From the NCBI GenBank assembly GCA_946965045.2, contig OX337231.1, forward strand, positions 1,550,001 through 1,614,000: a DNA stretch of 64,000 bases, in the 5' to 3' direction. Position numbers and translations under genes: made by a program. The first letter of the stretch is position 1. The number at the start of each line of letters is the position of its first letter. Below the pieces are notes generated by a model. It searched no databases. It was not told where the DNA came from and worked only from the letters and a program-made list of their open reading frames with translations. Below, one piece after another: positions 48,535 to 58,437 of the stretch. This DNA comes from Epithemia pelagica. Taxonomy: Eukaryota > Bacillariophyta > Bacillariophyceae > Surirellales > Surirellaceae.

Positions 48535-51500
48535 TTAGTTTGTATCCAGGCTTCTAACAATCAAATTGGCAGGAACCACAGCCACATCGCCATCATCGTA
48601 CAAAATTTGGTACTTTCCTTCTCCAAGAACACGAGATATCACCCCTGGAAATGTGCCGTCATTCATGGCCCTGGGGAAGTAGGCAATCACACGGTCGCCT
48701 TCGTTCCAGCCATTTCCCGGTGCACTGGACGACCTGCGGATCATTTCGTCTGGCAATCTATAAAAGACTTGTCCATCCTCCAGGGATTCGACATCGTAAG
48801 TCATGTCGTCCTCATGAAACTCAATGACTTGGCAATTCACAAAGGGTGCTTCTTCCATTTCTTTTGCGGCTACCTTCTCGCCCACGGTATACGGGAAAAA
48901 CCGTCGGACGCACTCTCGACACAGGTTCCTGTCTATATCATCGTCGGCATAAACAACATCCCAACCATTCATGTCGAGTGAAGTAGAAACTATAGTCCCT
49001 TTGTACCATTCTGTGCATGACAGACCAGCGGTTAGGAAGGAACGGAGATATCACATTAAGCAATTCAGTCCAGTCCACTTACCATCAAATTGCCCTTTGT
49101 ATTTCCCTTCGACAGAGTCGCCAACTTGAAGCCACGCGCCCGGAAAAGGCTCCCCGAGTCCCACTCGAGGAGGAATACCATTCCGTTCGGGCCGTTCAAG
49201 TTGCAATGTGACAATACGATTGACAGGAGAGAGAATCTTTGGACCCACCATTTTAGAGGTGTTGTTTGAATCGTTCTTCTTGCCATACGAAGTTCGCTTC
49301 AAAAGTTTGGATTTCATATCCTCCAAGTGGTCCATTGTATAAGAACTCAAACCTCTGGCGTTCCTCCAATATCCAAACTGCACTTCGGAAAAGAGAAAGT
49401 CGACCCACTTTACCACATGGCCCGCGACAGGGTTAACCTTGCTTCGTAGCGCCACGTCGCACTTGTTCATGGCCATGTCCGTCGTCATGACTCCCCATTC
49501 ATTTTCCTGGTTCTTGGTCAAGAAGCGTCCCCCGGTTTGCTCAACGCGTGATACCAATTCACTACATAGAGCGTTCTGGAGAGAAGAGCCCATGTTGTTG
49601 TAATTGACGTAAGAAGCATCCACTTCCTGTCTCCACAAGCTGTTTCCACCATGAGTGTAGTCCAGCACTTCTGTATAGCTGCCGAGATAGGAAGATTGGT
49701 ACTCGCTCGTGTCCACAACATCTTCATCATTGACAAGTGTCGAAGGAACATCGAGACGGTTCGAGTAATCGAAACGTTCCGAATTGAAGGACAACTCCTG
49801 TTTCAGATTGCGCGCCCAGGTTTGACGTTCCATACTCTGCAAATACAACCATGCACCAAATGCAATCACCGCATGTCCCAATACCATACGTCGAACCGGT
49901 CGATACAAAGATGTGCGAAAGCCACAGGCGCAATAAAAAACGTTGGCCACCAGCAAGAGTCCTGCAAACGCAGCGGCCATCACTCGATAGGATGTTTCTG
50001 CAAGTTGAAAGGTCTTGTCAATCATGGTGGTTCCAAAGACTTCCCAGGGGCTTGGGGTATCATCTTCATAATACTTGGTTGGTGATCCATACGTCGACTT
50101 GGTGCCTCGAATCACTTGAGGGATCCAGTCGAAGTCACCATTGAACAATCCGTCAAAAAAGTCATCACTGCTATATCCGAGTTCCTCCTGTGCAACTCGT
50201 TGGTGGGTCACAGTCCAAAAGTCCCATCCCCAGTTTCTATTAGGAGGCTTGAACAAACCCATGGATCTCAATTGACGAAAGGGTGCCTTCATGCGTCGTT
50301 CCGGATCGGCAAAATCCGACAATGTGTGTCCCCACTGCGACCAATGAAGAGAATAGGATCCGCCCGATCCCAGAATGCGTGTTTCGACGGCGTGTCGGTT
50401 CCATCGCGGACGAGGAGCAAAGGTCAAAATAAACAAGACGCGCTCCGGTCCATTGGGATCCATGTGTTCGGCTCCCATGTGCAGCGTTTGTTGGTTGACC
50501 AAGGCACCCCATCCAGCCGGCCAATTGTTTTGCGGCCCCGAGGCTTGGACGCCGTTTTCGGCACAAAATTCAAAGGCGCCCGTGGCGCACATGTGCGTCC
50601 CGGGACAAATCCTCGTGGCGCCCATTTCGGCCGTGGTGTTTTGGATTGGAATAAACAACGAGTAGGACGGAACGAAGTTGCGAGCAAATCTCTGAGCACT
50701 TCCTTGGGGGATGACATCGGCATGCATGTCTTGAGCAGTTGCTCCATACGCCGAGGTGATACACGTAAATTCAATGACTATCGATACAAGAACGGACAAG
50801 TAGCACGTACGGAACGTGAGACAAACTGCCTCACCAATTCATTGTCGAAAAGCTCCTCCCACTTACCAGCAGGATCGGGTCCGATAATTTCCTCCAAGGC
50901 AGCCACCAGCCGCTTGTTGCCAAGGACTTCTTTCAGTGCCTTGGGAATGGACGGGTCTTGGTCGACTTGCACTCCAAAACTGTATCGATTTTCATTGGCA
51001 ATAACCTTGATCATATCCTTGCCCATTCGGTTTTGTTTCACGACAAAATCTCGGACTTGTCGCGCCGTGTCGGGGCTCAGAACATTAGGGTAGAGTGTTG
51101 CGCCATGTGTCAACATTTTCCGTTTGGCATCCAAGGACGAATCTGTGGGCTGAAACACAAGCTCCGGATCATCCATGGAAAAGGCGGTTTGATGTTCCGG
51201 GTCACAGTGTCGTCCATAGTAGGTGTTTTCTTGCGCCCATCGCTCTTGAGACCATGTTTCTGCGTCATATTGTGGAATCCAGTATTGGTCTCGCATGCGC
51301 ACCAAAATAGCACCGATGCAAAGACCAGTGAAGCAAAGCAACACTGGCACGTCCAAGAGGACGGTTCGAAACAAGTGCCCGAGAACTTTCAAGACCATGT
51401 TGGTGTCTTTCTTGGTGCTCTTTTTGGAACGGTCGGAGAACAATGTCCTTGGTTTATTGCCTGTCGACGACGTCTTCTTGGTCTTTTCTCCATTGCCTTG

Positions 51501-51653
51501 AGCTTGTTGCGGTGTCCTCGACGGAGACGACAACATGACAAAGGGCGGATCACGACGACCTCGGGGCGACGAATGACGGTTGGGTGACTGTGTCACCGAT
51601 ATCGGTGCACTTTGAGCCGGCGAGGAGAGTGGAGGTGGTGTGACGAGGACCAT
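48535..51653 (-). CDS. PhyH1: membrane PhyH-type dioxygenase with Tudor-like tail
   Basis: Exons 51653-50867, 50777-49083 and 49010-48535 give 985 residues. The first join (DPA-VIEFT) matches the uninterrupted paralogue at 52305, and the second restores GQFDEWYKGTIV. A membrane segment near residues 95-115 (LLDVPVLLCFTGLCIGAILV) precedes a PhyH domain: MLTHGATLYPNVLSPDTARQ, the iron motif DMHADV (His281, Asp283), MGATRICPGTH, NQQTLHMGAEH with the distal His, and PERVLFILTF. Two more membrane segments follow near residues 500-560. The C-terminus has three beta-rich Tudor-like modules (for example DEWYKGTIVSTSLDMNGWDV, then DVVYADDDID). It is a probable ER/Golgi oxygenase; the substrate is unknown. 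Confidence 0.8.
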
Positions 51654-52304
51654 GATATGATGGCGCCAGTCCAGTGTTAAGACAGTTTCTACTGGGATTT
51701 GGGTGTTGTCGTTGTTGTTCCAATGGTGGGTTGATCAAAAAAAAAATATGACTGCTTGTGGAGGAGGCAACGGTTGCTTCCGATCGTTTTTTCCTTTGAC
51801 CCAAATGCGAATGCCTCGAATCCTCTTGCTTTCTTGTCGGCGGGTTCGGCGTCCTTTGGCGCGCCAGATTCGTCGACGCATGCCGACGTTTACTATAGCC
51901 CTTCTGGGATTGAGTATGCTGAAATTTCTATTCATTCACGAAAAAGATACGATTGGCACCGGGCGAGCCAATTTTCTCCCTTCCCCTTCCCATCAATGCA
52001 GCACAGCCTATTGCTGCACACAACGGATCACCCTGGATGCACTTTTTTTGTCCAATCAATCCGAACCCAGTCCTTTTGGAAGGCCAAGGCTCCATGGCAA
52101 ATCCGAACTCGCGCCAGTTTTCAAACCGTATCCGTAATGAGGATGTGTATCTTGTGTGGCATGACATGACTTCTTCTCAAGAAGAAGCTGCTTCAGCAGG
52201 ACCAGATTCGGATTTCATACACTATCCGTGTTCGAACATACATTTGACTGCCGATCCAGCAAAGGGAGAATCTACCATTGTTTGTGTGGAGGTATCATTC
52301 AAAA
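51654..52304. promoter_or_regulatory. Shared divergent promoter of PhyH1 and PhyH2
   Basis: 651 bp between two divergent paralogues. Overlapping short frames here (for example from 51953) look non-coding. No motif stands out. Co-expression of the two genes is plausible. Confidence 0.4.
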
Positions 52305-55025
52305 ATGATTGTTCCAGTTCTTTGCGACCATGATCCCAAACGGACGGGTGGTTACGAGCGCCACTCTGCAAGCCACAACACCACCGTTTCCAAGTTTGTC
52401 CTACGGTGGATGCGCTTTGTTCTACTGGAATTTCCCGTGGTTCTTTCCTTTACGGGTGTGTTGATTCTTTACGGCATTGGAATCCTCCACGACAAGTATT
52501 ATGTGCCCCTCATGGATCGATCGACACGGACGGATGCCGATCTCCAACAAGAAATTACCTATTATCATCGTACCTGTACGGCCGCTGATATTACGACTCA
52601 AGATGCCGCAGACGTCTTGGCCAATCCTCGTGCCCCCGTGTCCCAAAGTGTCGATCAAATCATGACGCATGGAGCCCTGGTCATTCCCCAAATTTTGAAA
52701 CCCGAAACAGTACGAAACTTGCGGGACTATGCCGTCTATCGCAACCGTGTCATTCCCGAACACGAACAGTATCCCGTTTCGCAGGGTCACAACCGTATTT
52801 CCTTTGGATACGATGCCACCCAACATCCAGCCTTGGTGCAAGCCGTTCGAGAAGTAACACAGCACAAGTTCCTCAAGAAGCTTTTGACGGCTCTACTGGG
52901 TGATGTGGATCCTGCATCCACGGAAATCACCACCATTACTCAGTCCTATGGAGCACCAGAAATGTATTGGCATCCCGACACCAAACCAGATGGCAATGCC
53001 GTCAAATTTTCAAGAACCTACAGTCATTCCTTTTCCCTCTTTGTGTCCCTCCAGAATACCACCAAGGAAATGGGTGCCACCAATTTTTGTTTTGGTTCCC
53101 ACTTTTGTGCTGATGACGATTTGGAAGAATTGTGTGAAGGACATGCCGTGGGTTTGCATGCGGCCACACCCGAACAGGTCTTTCGTGCTGGAGATGGTGC
53201 CATGTTCAATCAACATACCTGGCACGCCGCACCGCCACACGTCGACCCTCATGCCCCTGACCGTATCATGTTTATCATGTCCTTTCTCGCAAGACCCAAG
53301 CCAAACCTCGATCAACGGCAATTGTCACGAGGCACCTACTTTCATCAAAAATGGAACATGTGGGGACACACCTGGAGCGACTTGGTGGATCCCCTCCGCT
53401 ACATGTCCAAACCCTTCTCCTATCTCAAGTGTCTGAGTCTCTGGTCTGCTAGTTCCAACTGGGGATACGACCTCGTGACCGCAACGTACATGAGATTTTC
53501 GAATGGCCAACTAGGTGCTGACTTGAGCAGACTGATTCACATATGGGACAATATTCTTGAGTGGCCGACCTGGTTGCATGGACGCAACCTGGAATATGAA
53601 GTGGAAGAGAAGGAAGCGTGGCAGACGTTTATTCAAGAAACCATTGAGATCTTGACGCACTACGCAGAGGTGTTGGCCCTTGCTTTACATGCATTTTATA
53701 TCCTCTTTTTATTCGGAATGTGGTTGTCAACAAGATCTACGCAAGATGAGAATCATTCCAGTCGGGCGTCAATTTTCGTCAGGTCTACTGCATTTCGCAT
53801 CTGTTGTACGCATGGGATTGTTGCGACTTTGTTCTTCCTTTCAATCGAATGGGTAGACAGGTCAGACTGGGCACAAGGCGTTACAAGTGGCCAAGTATTG
53901 AAGCGTCCCTTTCCACCATTTTCGGAACCCACGGAGGAAGAGGAGCAGATTGAAAAACGAAGGGGGTCTCTCACGACACTCCCAATGGGCAACGATGTCT
54001 TGTTTGTTGAACGGTACGATGCTCCTTGGTTGGGAGCCTATGAGCACTGGTTAGATTGGCATCGAGGAAACCGAATCTTTCTGGAAGCAGTACAGGAACA
54101 GGGTCCCTGGTTTGTGCGCCACAAAGACTTTCCAGCGCTGCAAACACACATTGTTGAAGAGTTGCAACGAGATGTCGCAAGGAATGGAGCTCGTTTCTTG
54201 AAGCAAGATGTCCGAACCGGAGATTGGAGGATACTGACAGGTATGGATCGGGTGGAGAGGTTACAAAACGAGCTGGTGTACAGTGGAAGGCCGCTTCTTC
54301 ACAGGATACAAGAGGTATCCAAGCGCATGATTGCTTTCTATCGATTCACAAGTTCACTCAGAGGTTCCGCCATGGCGAAAAAGTCTGTTATATTTCTTTC
54401 TCTTTTGCAAAAAAGACTCGTCCCCCTGTTTATTTCGCGCCGTGTACAAGACAACCGGCCAACCAACTCGGATCTTTCATCAATATCATCCGTCAAAGCA
54501 CCCAAGCCCATGTCTGCCTTTGCGTCACTGACAAGAAGAATCCTCCCTTCTCAAGTAAAAGCAGTCGCAGTCGGTACGCTGAAGTCTCGAAGCTTCGTTC
54601 GCCCATGTTTGCAAGAGGAGGAACCATTTCCTGTTGGAAGCAGCGTCTTGTTTAAGCAATTTCACGGGAAGCGTGGATGGGAATGGGTCGAGGCAGACGT
54701 TTTGGGTCATCATGAAATCGCAACAGAGGAGGAACATTACTCAGTATCACTGGAGACGGGCGAAACGGTTCCTGTTGCACTTCCAGAACGACTAAGAAAC
54801 TTTCAACCCATCACACAGGGAGATCTGGTCGAGGCGTGTTTTGAAGAGGGGTTGAAAGACTGCTACGAGGCGGAAGTGTTACGGGTAATTGCGGATGGCT
54901 CCGTCTGGGCGTTGCTCCTAGAATCTGACGAGGATGAAGAAGACTCTACGTATATGTTTTTCCAAGATGAGTATTACAAACCACTCAGCCAAGTTGCGTC
55001 TGACGAGCAAAAATGTCCTGAATAA
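52305..55025 (+). CDS. PhyH2: membrane PhyH-type dioxygenase with Tudor-like tail
   Basis: 906 residues in one exon from the ATG in AAAAATGATT at 52305. A membrane segment at about 45-65 (EFPVVLSFTGVLILYGIGIL) is followed by HDKYYVPLMDRSTRTD. The PhyH core has IMTHGALVIPQILKPETVRN, the HxD motif WHPDTKPDGN (His223, Asp225), NTTKEMGATNFCFGSH and NQHTWHAAPPH with the candidate distal His304/307. DRIMFIMSF follows. Two further membrane segments (ALALHAFYILFLFGMWL, ICCTHGIVATLFFLSI) are followed by an Arg-rich helix. Two Tudor-like modules close the protein (GWEWVEADVLGHH...YSVSLETGE and DLVEACFEEGLKDCYEAEVL). All iron ligands are present, so it should be active. It is closest to PhyH3. Confidence 0.85.
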   Translation: MIVPVLCDHDPKRTGGYERHSASHNTTVSKFVLRWMRFVLLEFPVVLSFTGVLILYGIGILHDKYYVPLMDRSTRTDADLQQEITYYHRTCTAADITTQDAADVLANPRAPVSQSVDQIMTHGALVIPQILKPETVRNLRDYAVYRNRVIPEHEQYPVSQGHNRISFGYDATQHPALVQAVREVTQHKFLKKLLTALLGDVDPASTEITTITQSYGAPEMYWHPDTKPDGNAVKFSRTYSHSFSLFVSLQNTTKEMGATNFCFGSHFCADDDLEELCEGHAVGLHAATPEQVFRAGDGAMFNQHTWHAAPPHVDPHAPDRIMFIMSFLARPKPNLDQRQLSRGTYFHQKWNMWGHTWSDLVDPLRYMSKPFSYLKCLSLWSASSNWGYDLVTATYMRFSNGQLGADLSRLIHIWDNILEWPTWLHGRNLEYEVEEKEAWQTFIQETIEILTHYAEVLALALHAFYILFLFGMWLSTRSTQDENHSSRASIFVRSTAFRICCTHGIVATLFFLSIEWVDRSDWAQGVTSGQVLKRPFPPFSEPTEEEEQIEKRRGSLTTLPMGNDVLFVERYDAPWLGAYEHWLDWHRGNRIFLEAVQEQGPWFVRHKDFPALQTHIVEELQRDVARNGARFLKQDVRTGDWRILTGMDRVERLQNELVYSGRPLLHRIQEVSKRMIAFYRFTSSLRGSAMAKKSVIFLSLLQKRLVPLFISRRVQDNRPTNSDLSSISSVKAPKPMSAFASLTRRILPSQVKAVAVGTLKSRSFVRPCLQEEEPFPVGSSVLFKQFHGKRGWEWVEADVLGHHEIATEEEHYSVSLETGETVPVALPERLRNFQPITQGDLVEACFEEGLKDCYEAEVLRVIADGSVWALLLESDEDEEDSTYMFFQDEYYKPLSQVASDEQKCPE

Positions 55026-55203
55026 ACTTGAAGGGATGACTATAGCAGGCGAATGCCCATGCTCTTGTAGAGAACAACATATAGTAGTTTGTAGTTTATG
55101 ACAAACCCACTTTCGAAGTCACTGTGTCCTTATATGTCTGGTCTTCCGTCCGATGACGATGCGACGCACCTGCGTCCACTGATAGGTGATCCAAGCTCTA
55201 TGG

Positions 55204-57540
55204 TCAGTCTGGTAATAGAACGCTTCGGCAGTGTGGACAACGAAGTGCTACCGTTCCGTCACGACATGTCATTCGGTGTCTGCAGGAATGACAGGTGTAT
55301 AAGCAGATTCCACTAGGAAGCTTCCTCATTGCCGTCCCTCCCAACAGAATATCGGGATATGGACGCATTTGAGGTTCTTGATCCTGTGGATGAGTTTTCG
55401 AATGTCGCGAGCGTCGACTGCCGTCTACCCTGTCCCCGTCCGACCGTGATGTACTGACATTTGCTACCACTGGATGGTGGAAGAAGCGGTGACTTACTCT
55501 TTGCTTCGCAAAATACGGGTGTTTTGGTTCTATCGGGTGGAAAGTATGTTTACTGGGATCTTTGGACGGATTCTTCCATTCACATGCTCGAGGGACACGT
55601 TGAGGTTCAACACTGCTATTGCATGCGCCTTCATCAGTTTCTTGATGTTGTTGATCTGAGTCATTCCATGCTCCAACACCAGGGTTGACCAATGGCGTAG
55701 TTTCGGCTCGCTGCAGAAAAGTCATGTCGTGCTTTGTGGGGCTATCCGATCTCAAGCTTTCTGAAGAGACACGTCCCAAAGCAACCGGAGGCAAATGCAC
55801 TCCATCTAGGTCCCCACCCACGTGCCGACTAACCTTCGATTCCGATTCAAGGGCTTCGGTCCTTTCGACTCGTACTTGTTCTTGGAGCTGAAAGGGTGGG
55901 GAAACAACTTCCGAGTCTTCTTTAGGTCTCTGCGGAGTACTGTTACTTGAACGTCTCATTCTGCTGTTTTCGAACAAAATGGCCATGTGCCCACGTTTCA
56001 CGGTAGGCTCCCTTTCGCTATCGTAATCGCGATCACCATCCCTTCCAGAAGCTGCCAATTGATGGAATGGCGCCGCCGGTACTCTCGCGATTCCTTCACC
56101 TTCATCTAACGGGCGGCTTGCTCGACGTGGAGAAGATGACATTACATTGACCTTTCCCTTGAGACTTTTTGATGGGCTACGACTGCTGTGACTGCCCCTG
56201 GTGTCATAAGTTCGTGCCGTGCCTTTTGAACTACTTCCTTGAGAAGCATCTTGTAGCAAGGAGCGGCTATGCGCATTGGCAGCACTTTTACCTTTTGAAG
56301 GATTGGTACTATGATCAGACAATAGGGGCTTCGTTCGCCGACTGCCCATACTGCCTCTTCTTTCAGTGTTTGCCATTTTGGACGATTTCGCCACAGATCG
56401 GTTTCTCCTGTTCTGATCATCCAAAGACTGTTGAACAACTGGAGCTGACACGTGCGACTCAAGGCTGGTCGGAACAAGACTGTTTTTGGATTTTTTCTCC
56501 TTTGGTCTAGATTTGCGACTCGCTCTCAGTGGAGTGTCAATCCCATCGTCATTATCCTCTGATCGGCGACTGGTTCTAGAAGCAATAGATCTTCGCCGGG
56601 TTTGTCCATCAGGTGACGAAATCGTTCCATTGTCCACCGTACTTGATCGACTTTCAAGCTTGTTGGGTTTCATACTACCGCTCTCTTTCGTGTGATCCTC
56701 CTGGTCTGCGTTTATATTGCCATTCTTCAAACGGCCACCAGCCTGAACGTGTCCTGGTTGACCATGTATTCTATTCACTTTTGTTTCGTTTGGTTCAGTC
56801 TCTGGCTCTGACAATCGGTTTAACGTTGTGTCTTGCTCCTGATTGATTGGAGGCCGACCTGCATGTTCTGGCCAAGAAAGTTTACTTCGTGCGATCTGCG
56901 TTGGGGATTGAGTTTCGCCGTTTTCCTCAGCGTCGGAGATTGAGGCGGAAGCCGACTCCAAGAGTAAGTTTTGTTGAACAACTGTTGTTCCAATCAACGG
57001 AACATTACTGTGGCGCTCTTTTGGTGAACGAGAAAGCGACGAATCACTTTCCTCTCCCGAAGTTGTTCCATAGGCACTGCTGTCATCCCCGCCTGACATG
57101 GCACTAGCGTCTTCCTCCTTGCTTTTCTTTTTCGATTTTCGTTTGGAAGATGAATTCTTGCTCTTTTTCTTTTTACTCTTGGCCCTGGTCGAAGTCCTAT
57201 TGGAACGTTCCGACACATCGGACGCCCACATATCTTCCATCCTGCCATTTTCACCGAGTCGACGAATTCGAGTTTTTTGACCGACCATGAAACTAGGCAA
57301 ATCTCGATTGTAACCAAAGGCTCGATTGTCATCGTCGTCCCGGAGAGAAGCAGACGGCGCAGATTTCGCAAGTAGGCCACTTTGCTTGAGGCTGCTGCTT
57401 CTACTTTTCTTCTTTTTTGAACGATTGTTTTGCACATCGTCGTCTTCTTCGTCCCGAAGCTCCATCACCGCAGTTGGTTGCGAGGAGAGAGAGACGCCAC
57501 TTTGCTTCAGCGATGTAGGCGATACGACCAACGTTGCCAT
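55204..57540 (-). CDS. Disordered Ser/Lys-rich protein with C-terminal zinc ribbon
   Basis: 778 residues. The first 650 are low-complexity: Lys/Ser tracts (SKKKKSKNSSSKRKSKKKSK), a repeated SLKQSG motif (three copies before residue 55) and many Ser-Arg/Ser-Pro pairs. It is largely disordered and probably heavily phosphorylated. The last 30 residues form a compact zinc ribbon, CHSCRHRMTCRDGTVALRCP followed by HCRSV, with the CxxC...CxxC pattern of LSD1/RPB-type ribbons. The Lys/Ser bias recalls silaffin-like composition, but there is no signal peptide. A nuclear or cytosolic scaffold fits better. Its place between PhyH genes may be chance. Confidence 0.7.
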   Translation of the reverse strand: MATLVVSPTSLKQSGVSLSSQPTAVMELRDEEDDDVQNNRSKKKKSRSSSLKQSGLLAKSAPSASLRDDDDNRAFGYNRDLPSFMVGQKTRIRRLGENGRMEDMWASDVSERSNRTSTRAKSKKKKSKNSSSKRKSKKKSKEEDASAMSGGDDSSAYGTTSGEESDSSLSRSPKERHSNVPLIGTTVVQQNLLLESASASISDAEENGETQSPTQIARSKLSWPEHAGRPPINQEQDTTLNRLSEPETEPNETKVNRIHGQPGHVQAGGRLKNGNINADQEDHTKESGSMKPNKLESRSSTVDNGTISSPDGQTRRRSIASRTSRRSEDNDDGIDTPLRASRKSRPKEKKSKNSLVPTSLESHVSAPVVQQSLDDQNRRNRSVAKSSKMANTERRGSMGSRRTKPLLSDHSTNPSKGKSAANAHSRSLLQDASQGSSSKGTARTYDTRGSHSSRSPSKSLKGKVNVMSSSPRRASRPLDEGEGIARVPAAPFHQLAASGRDGDRDYDSEREPTVKRGHMAILFENSRMRRSSNSTPQRPKEDSEVVSPPFQLQEQVRVERTEALESESKVSRHVGGDLDGVHLPPVALGRVSSESLRSDSPTKHDMTFLQRAETTPLVNPGVGAWNDSDQQHQETDEGACNSSVEPQRVPRACEWKNPSKDPSKHTFHPIEPKHPYFAKQRVSHRFFHHPVVANVSTSRSDGDRVDGSRRSRHSKTHPQDQEPQMRPYPDILLGGTAMRKLPSGICLYTCHSCRHRMTCRDGTVALRCPHCRSVLLPD

Positions 57541-58437
57541 TGAGAGAGAGCAGAGTTATCGAACAAGTAGCTCAAGCTCGCTTCTCTCAACCCCCCTCCA
57601 CTGCCAAAAACAATATTATCAACCAAAAAACTGCAGAGTCACAGTGGCCCCACGTAACCGTAACGTCTTGGAACAACGATGGGTCTGCCGATTGTGCTGA
57701 TGGGTAGATCGTCCACTCATGTATGATAAGTGGTCCAATAAACAAGCCTGCAGCGTTCTGTCAGTAATTGACGCTGCAGTTTCTTCGCGGTCTAAGCTCT
57801 TGAGAGATGATTAATATGCTGGAAGATGTTGTTGTTGTGTGGTGCGTAAACTGGTTTGAACGAGTGTGGAATGGCGCTCCCTTTCTCTCTTGCCCTTGTT
57901 TGTTGATGCGAAGTAAGCGCCCGATGGGGGGATTAGGGGCAATCATCATGGGCCCAGAGTGCATCTGTGAATGTGTTAGAACGAAGGCGGGTGACGGACG
58001 AGCGTGGAACAATGGGCTATTTTCAATATTAGGATGGCTTGCGCGTGACCAGTCTGTTGCTGTAGTTGCTATTCATCCGGGCTTAATTGGTGGACAATTG
58101 CTGTCATGTATCCTGATGGGGTAGGTACGTGTAGGGCGTTCACACAAAATGAACAATCGCCCCGATTCGGAAAATGGAACATAGGGAATGGCCGGGATTA
58201 AAATGTGTGCAATTGGCAACTGGTATTCTCGAGTAGAGCTTTTCGCAAAGATGGATTTCCTCTAGCTAGATGTAAGAATTTAGAACGTACGACTAGGACC
58301 AATATCATTGATCATGTTATGCAAACAACCAACCAACTCAGAAATGATAGAGCCTTTGCTTTCGATGTCGACGAGGCCTTGTCATATCTATGAATTTTCA
58401 TAATGGTCCACACTGTAAAAGACTTGGTCATGTTTCA
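57541..58437. other. Gene-free stretch, 897 bp
   Basis: It separates the start of the zinc-ribbon gene from the end of PhyH3. A frame at 57807-58124 has no recognisable content. I see no repeats or RNA genes. Confidence 0.45.

Noticed and set aside
51703-52333. Three overlapping plus-strand frames in the PhyH1/PhyH2 promoter
   Set aside because: All are in different frames with biased, non-protein-like composition, and none splices cleanly into PhyH2, whose own ATG and membrane segment align with PhyH3.
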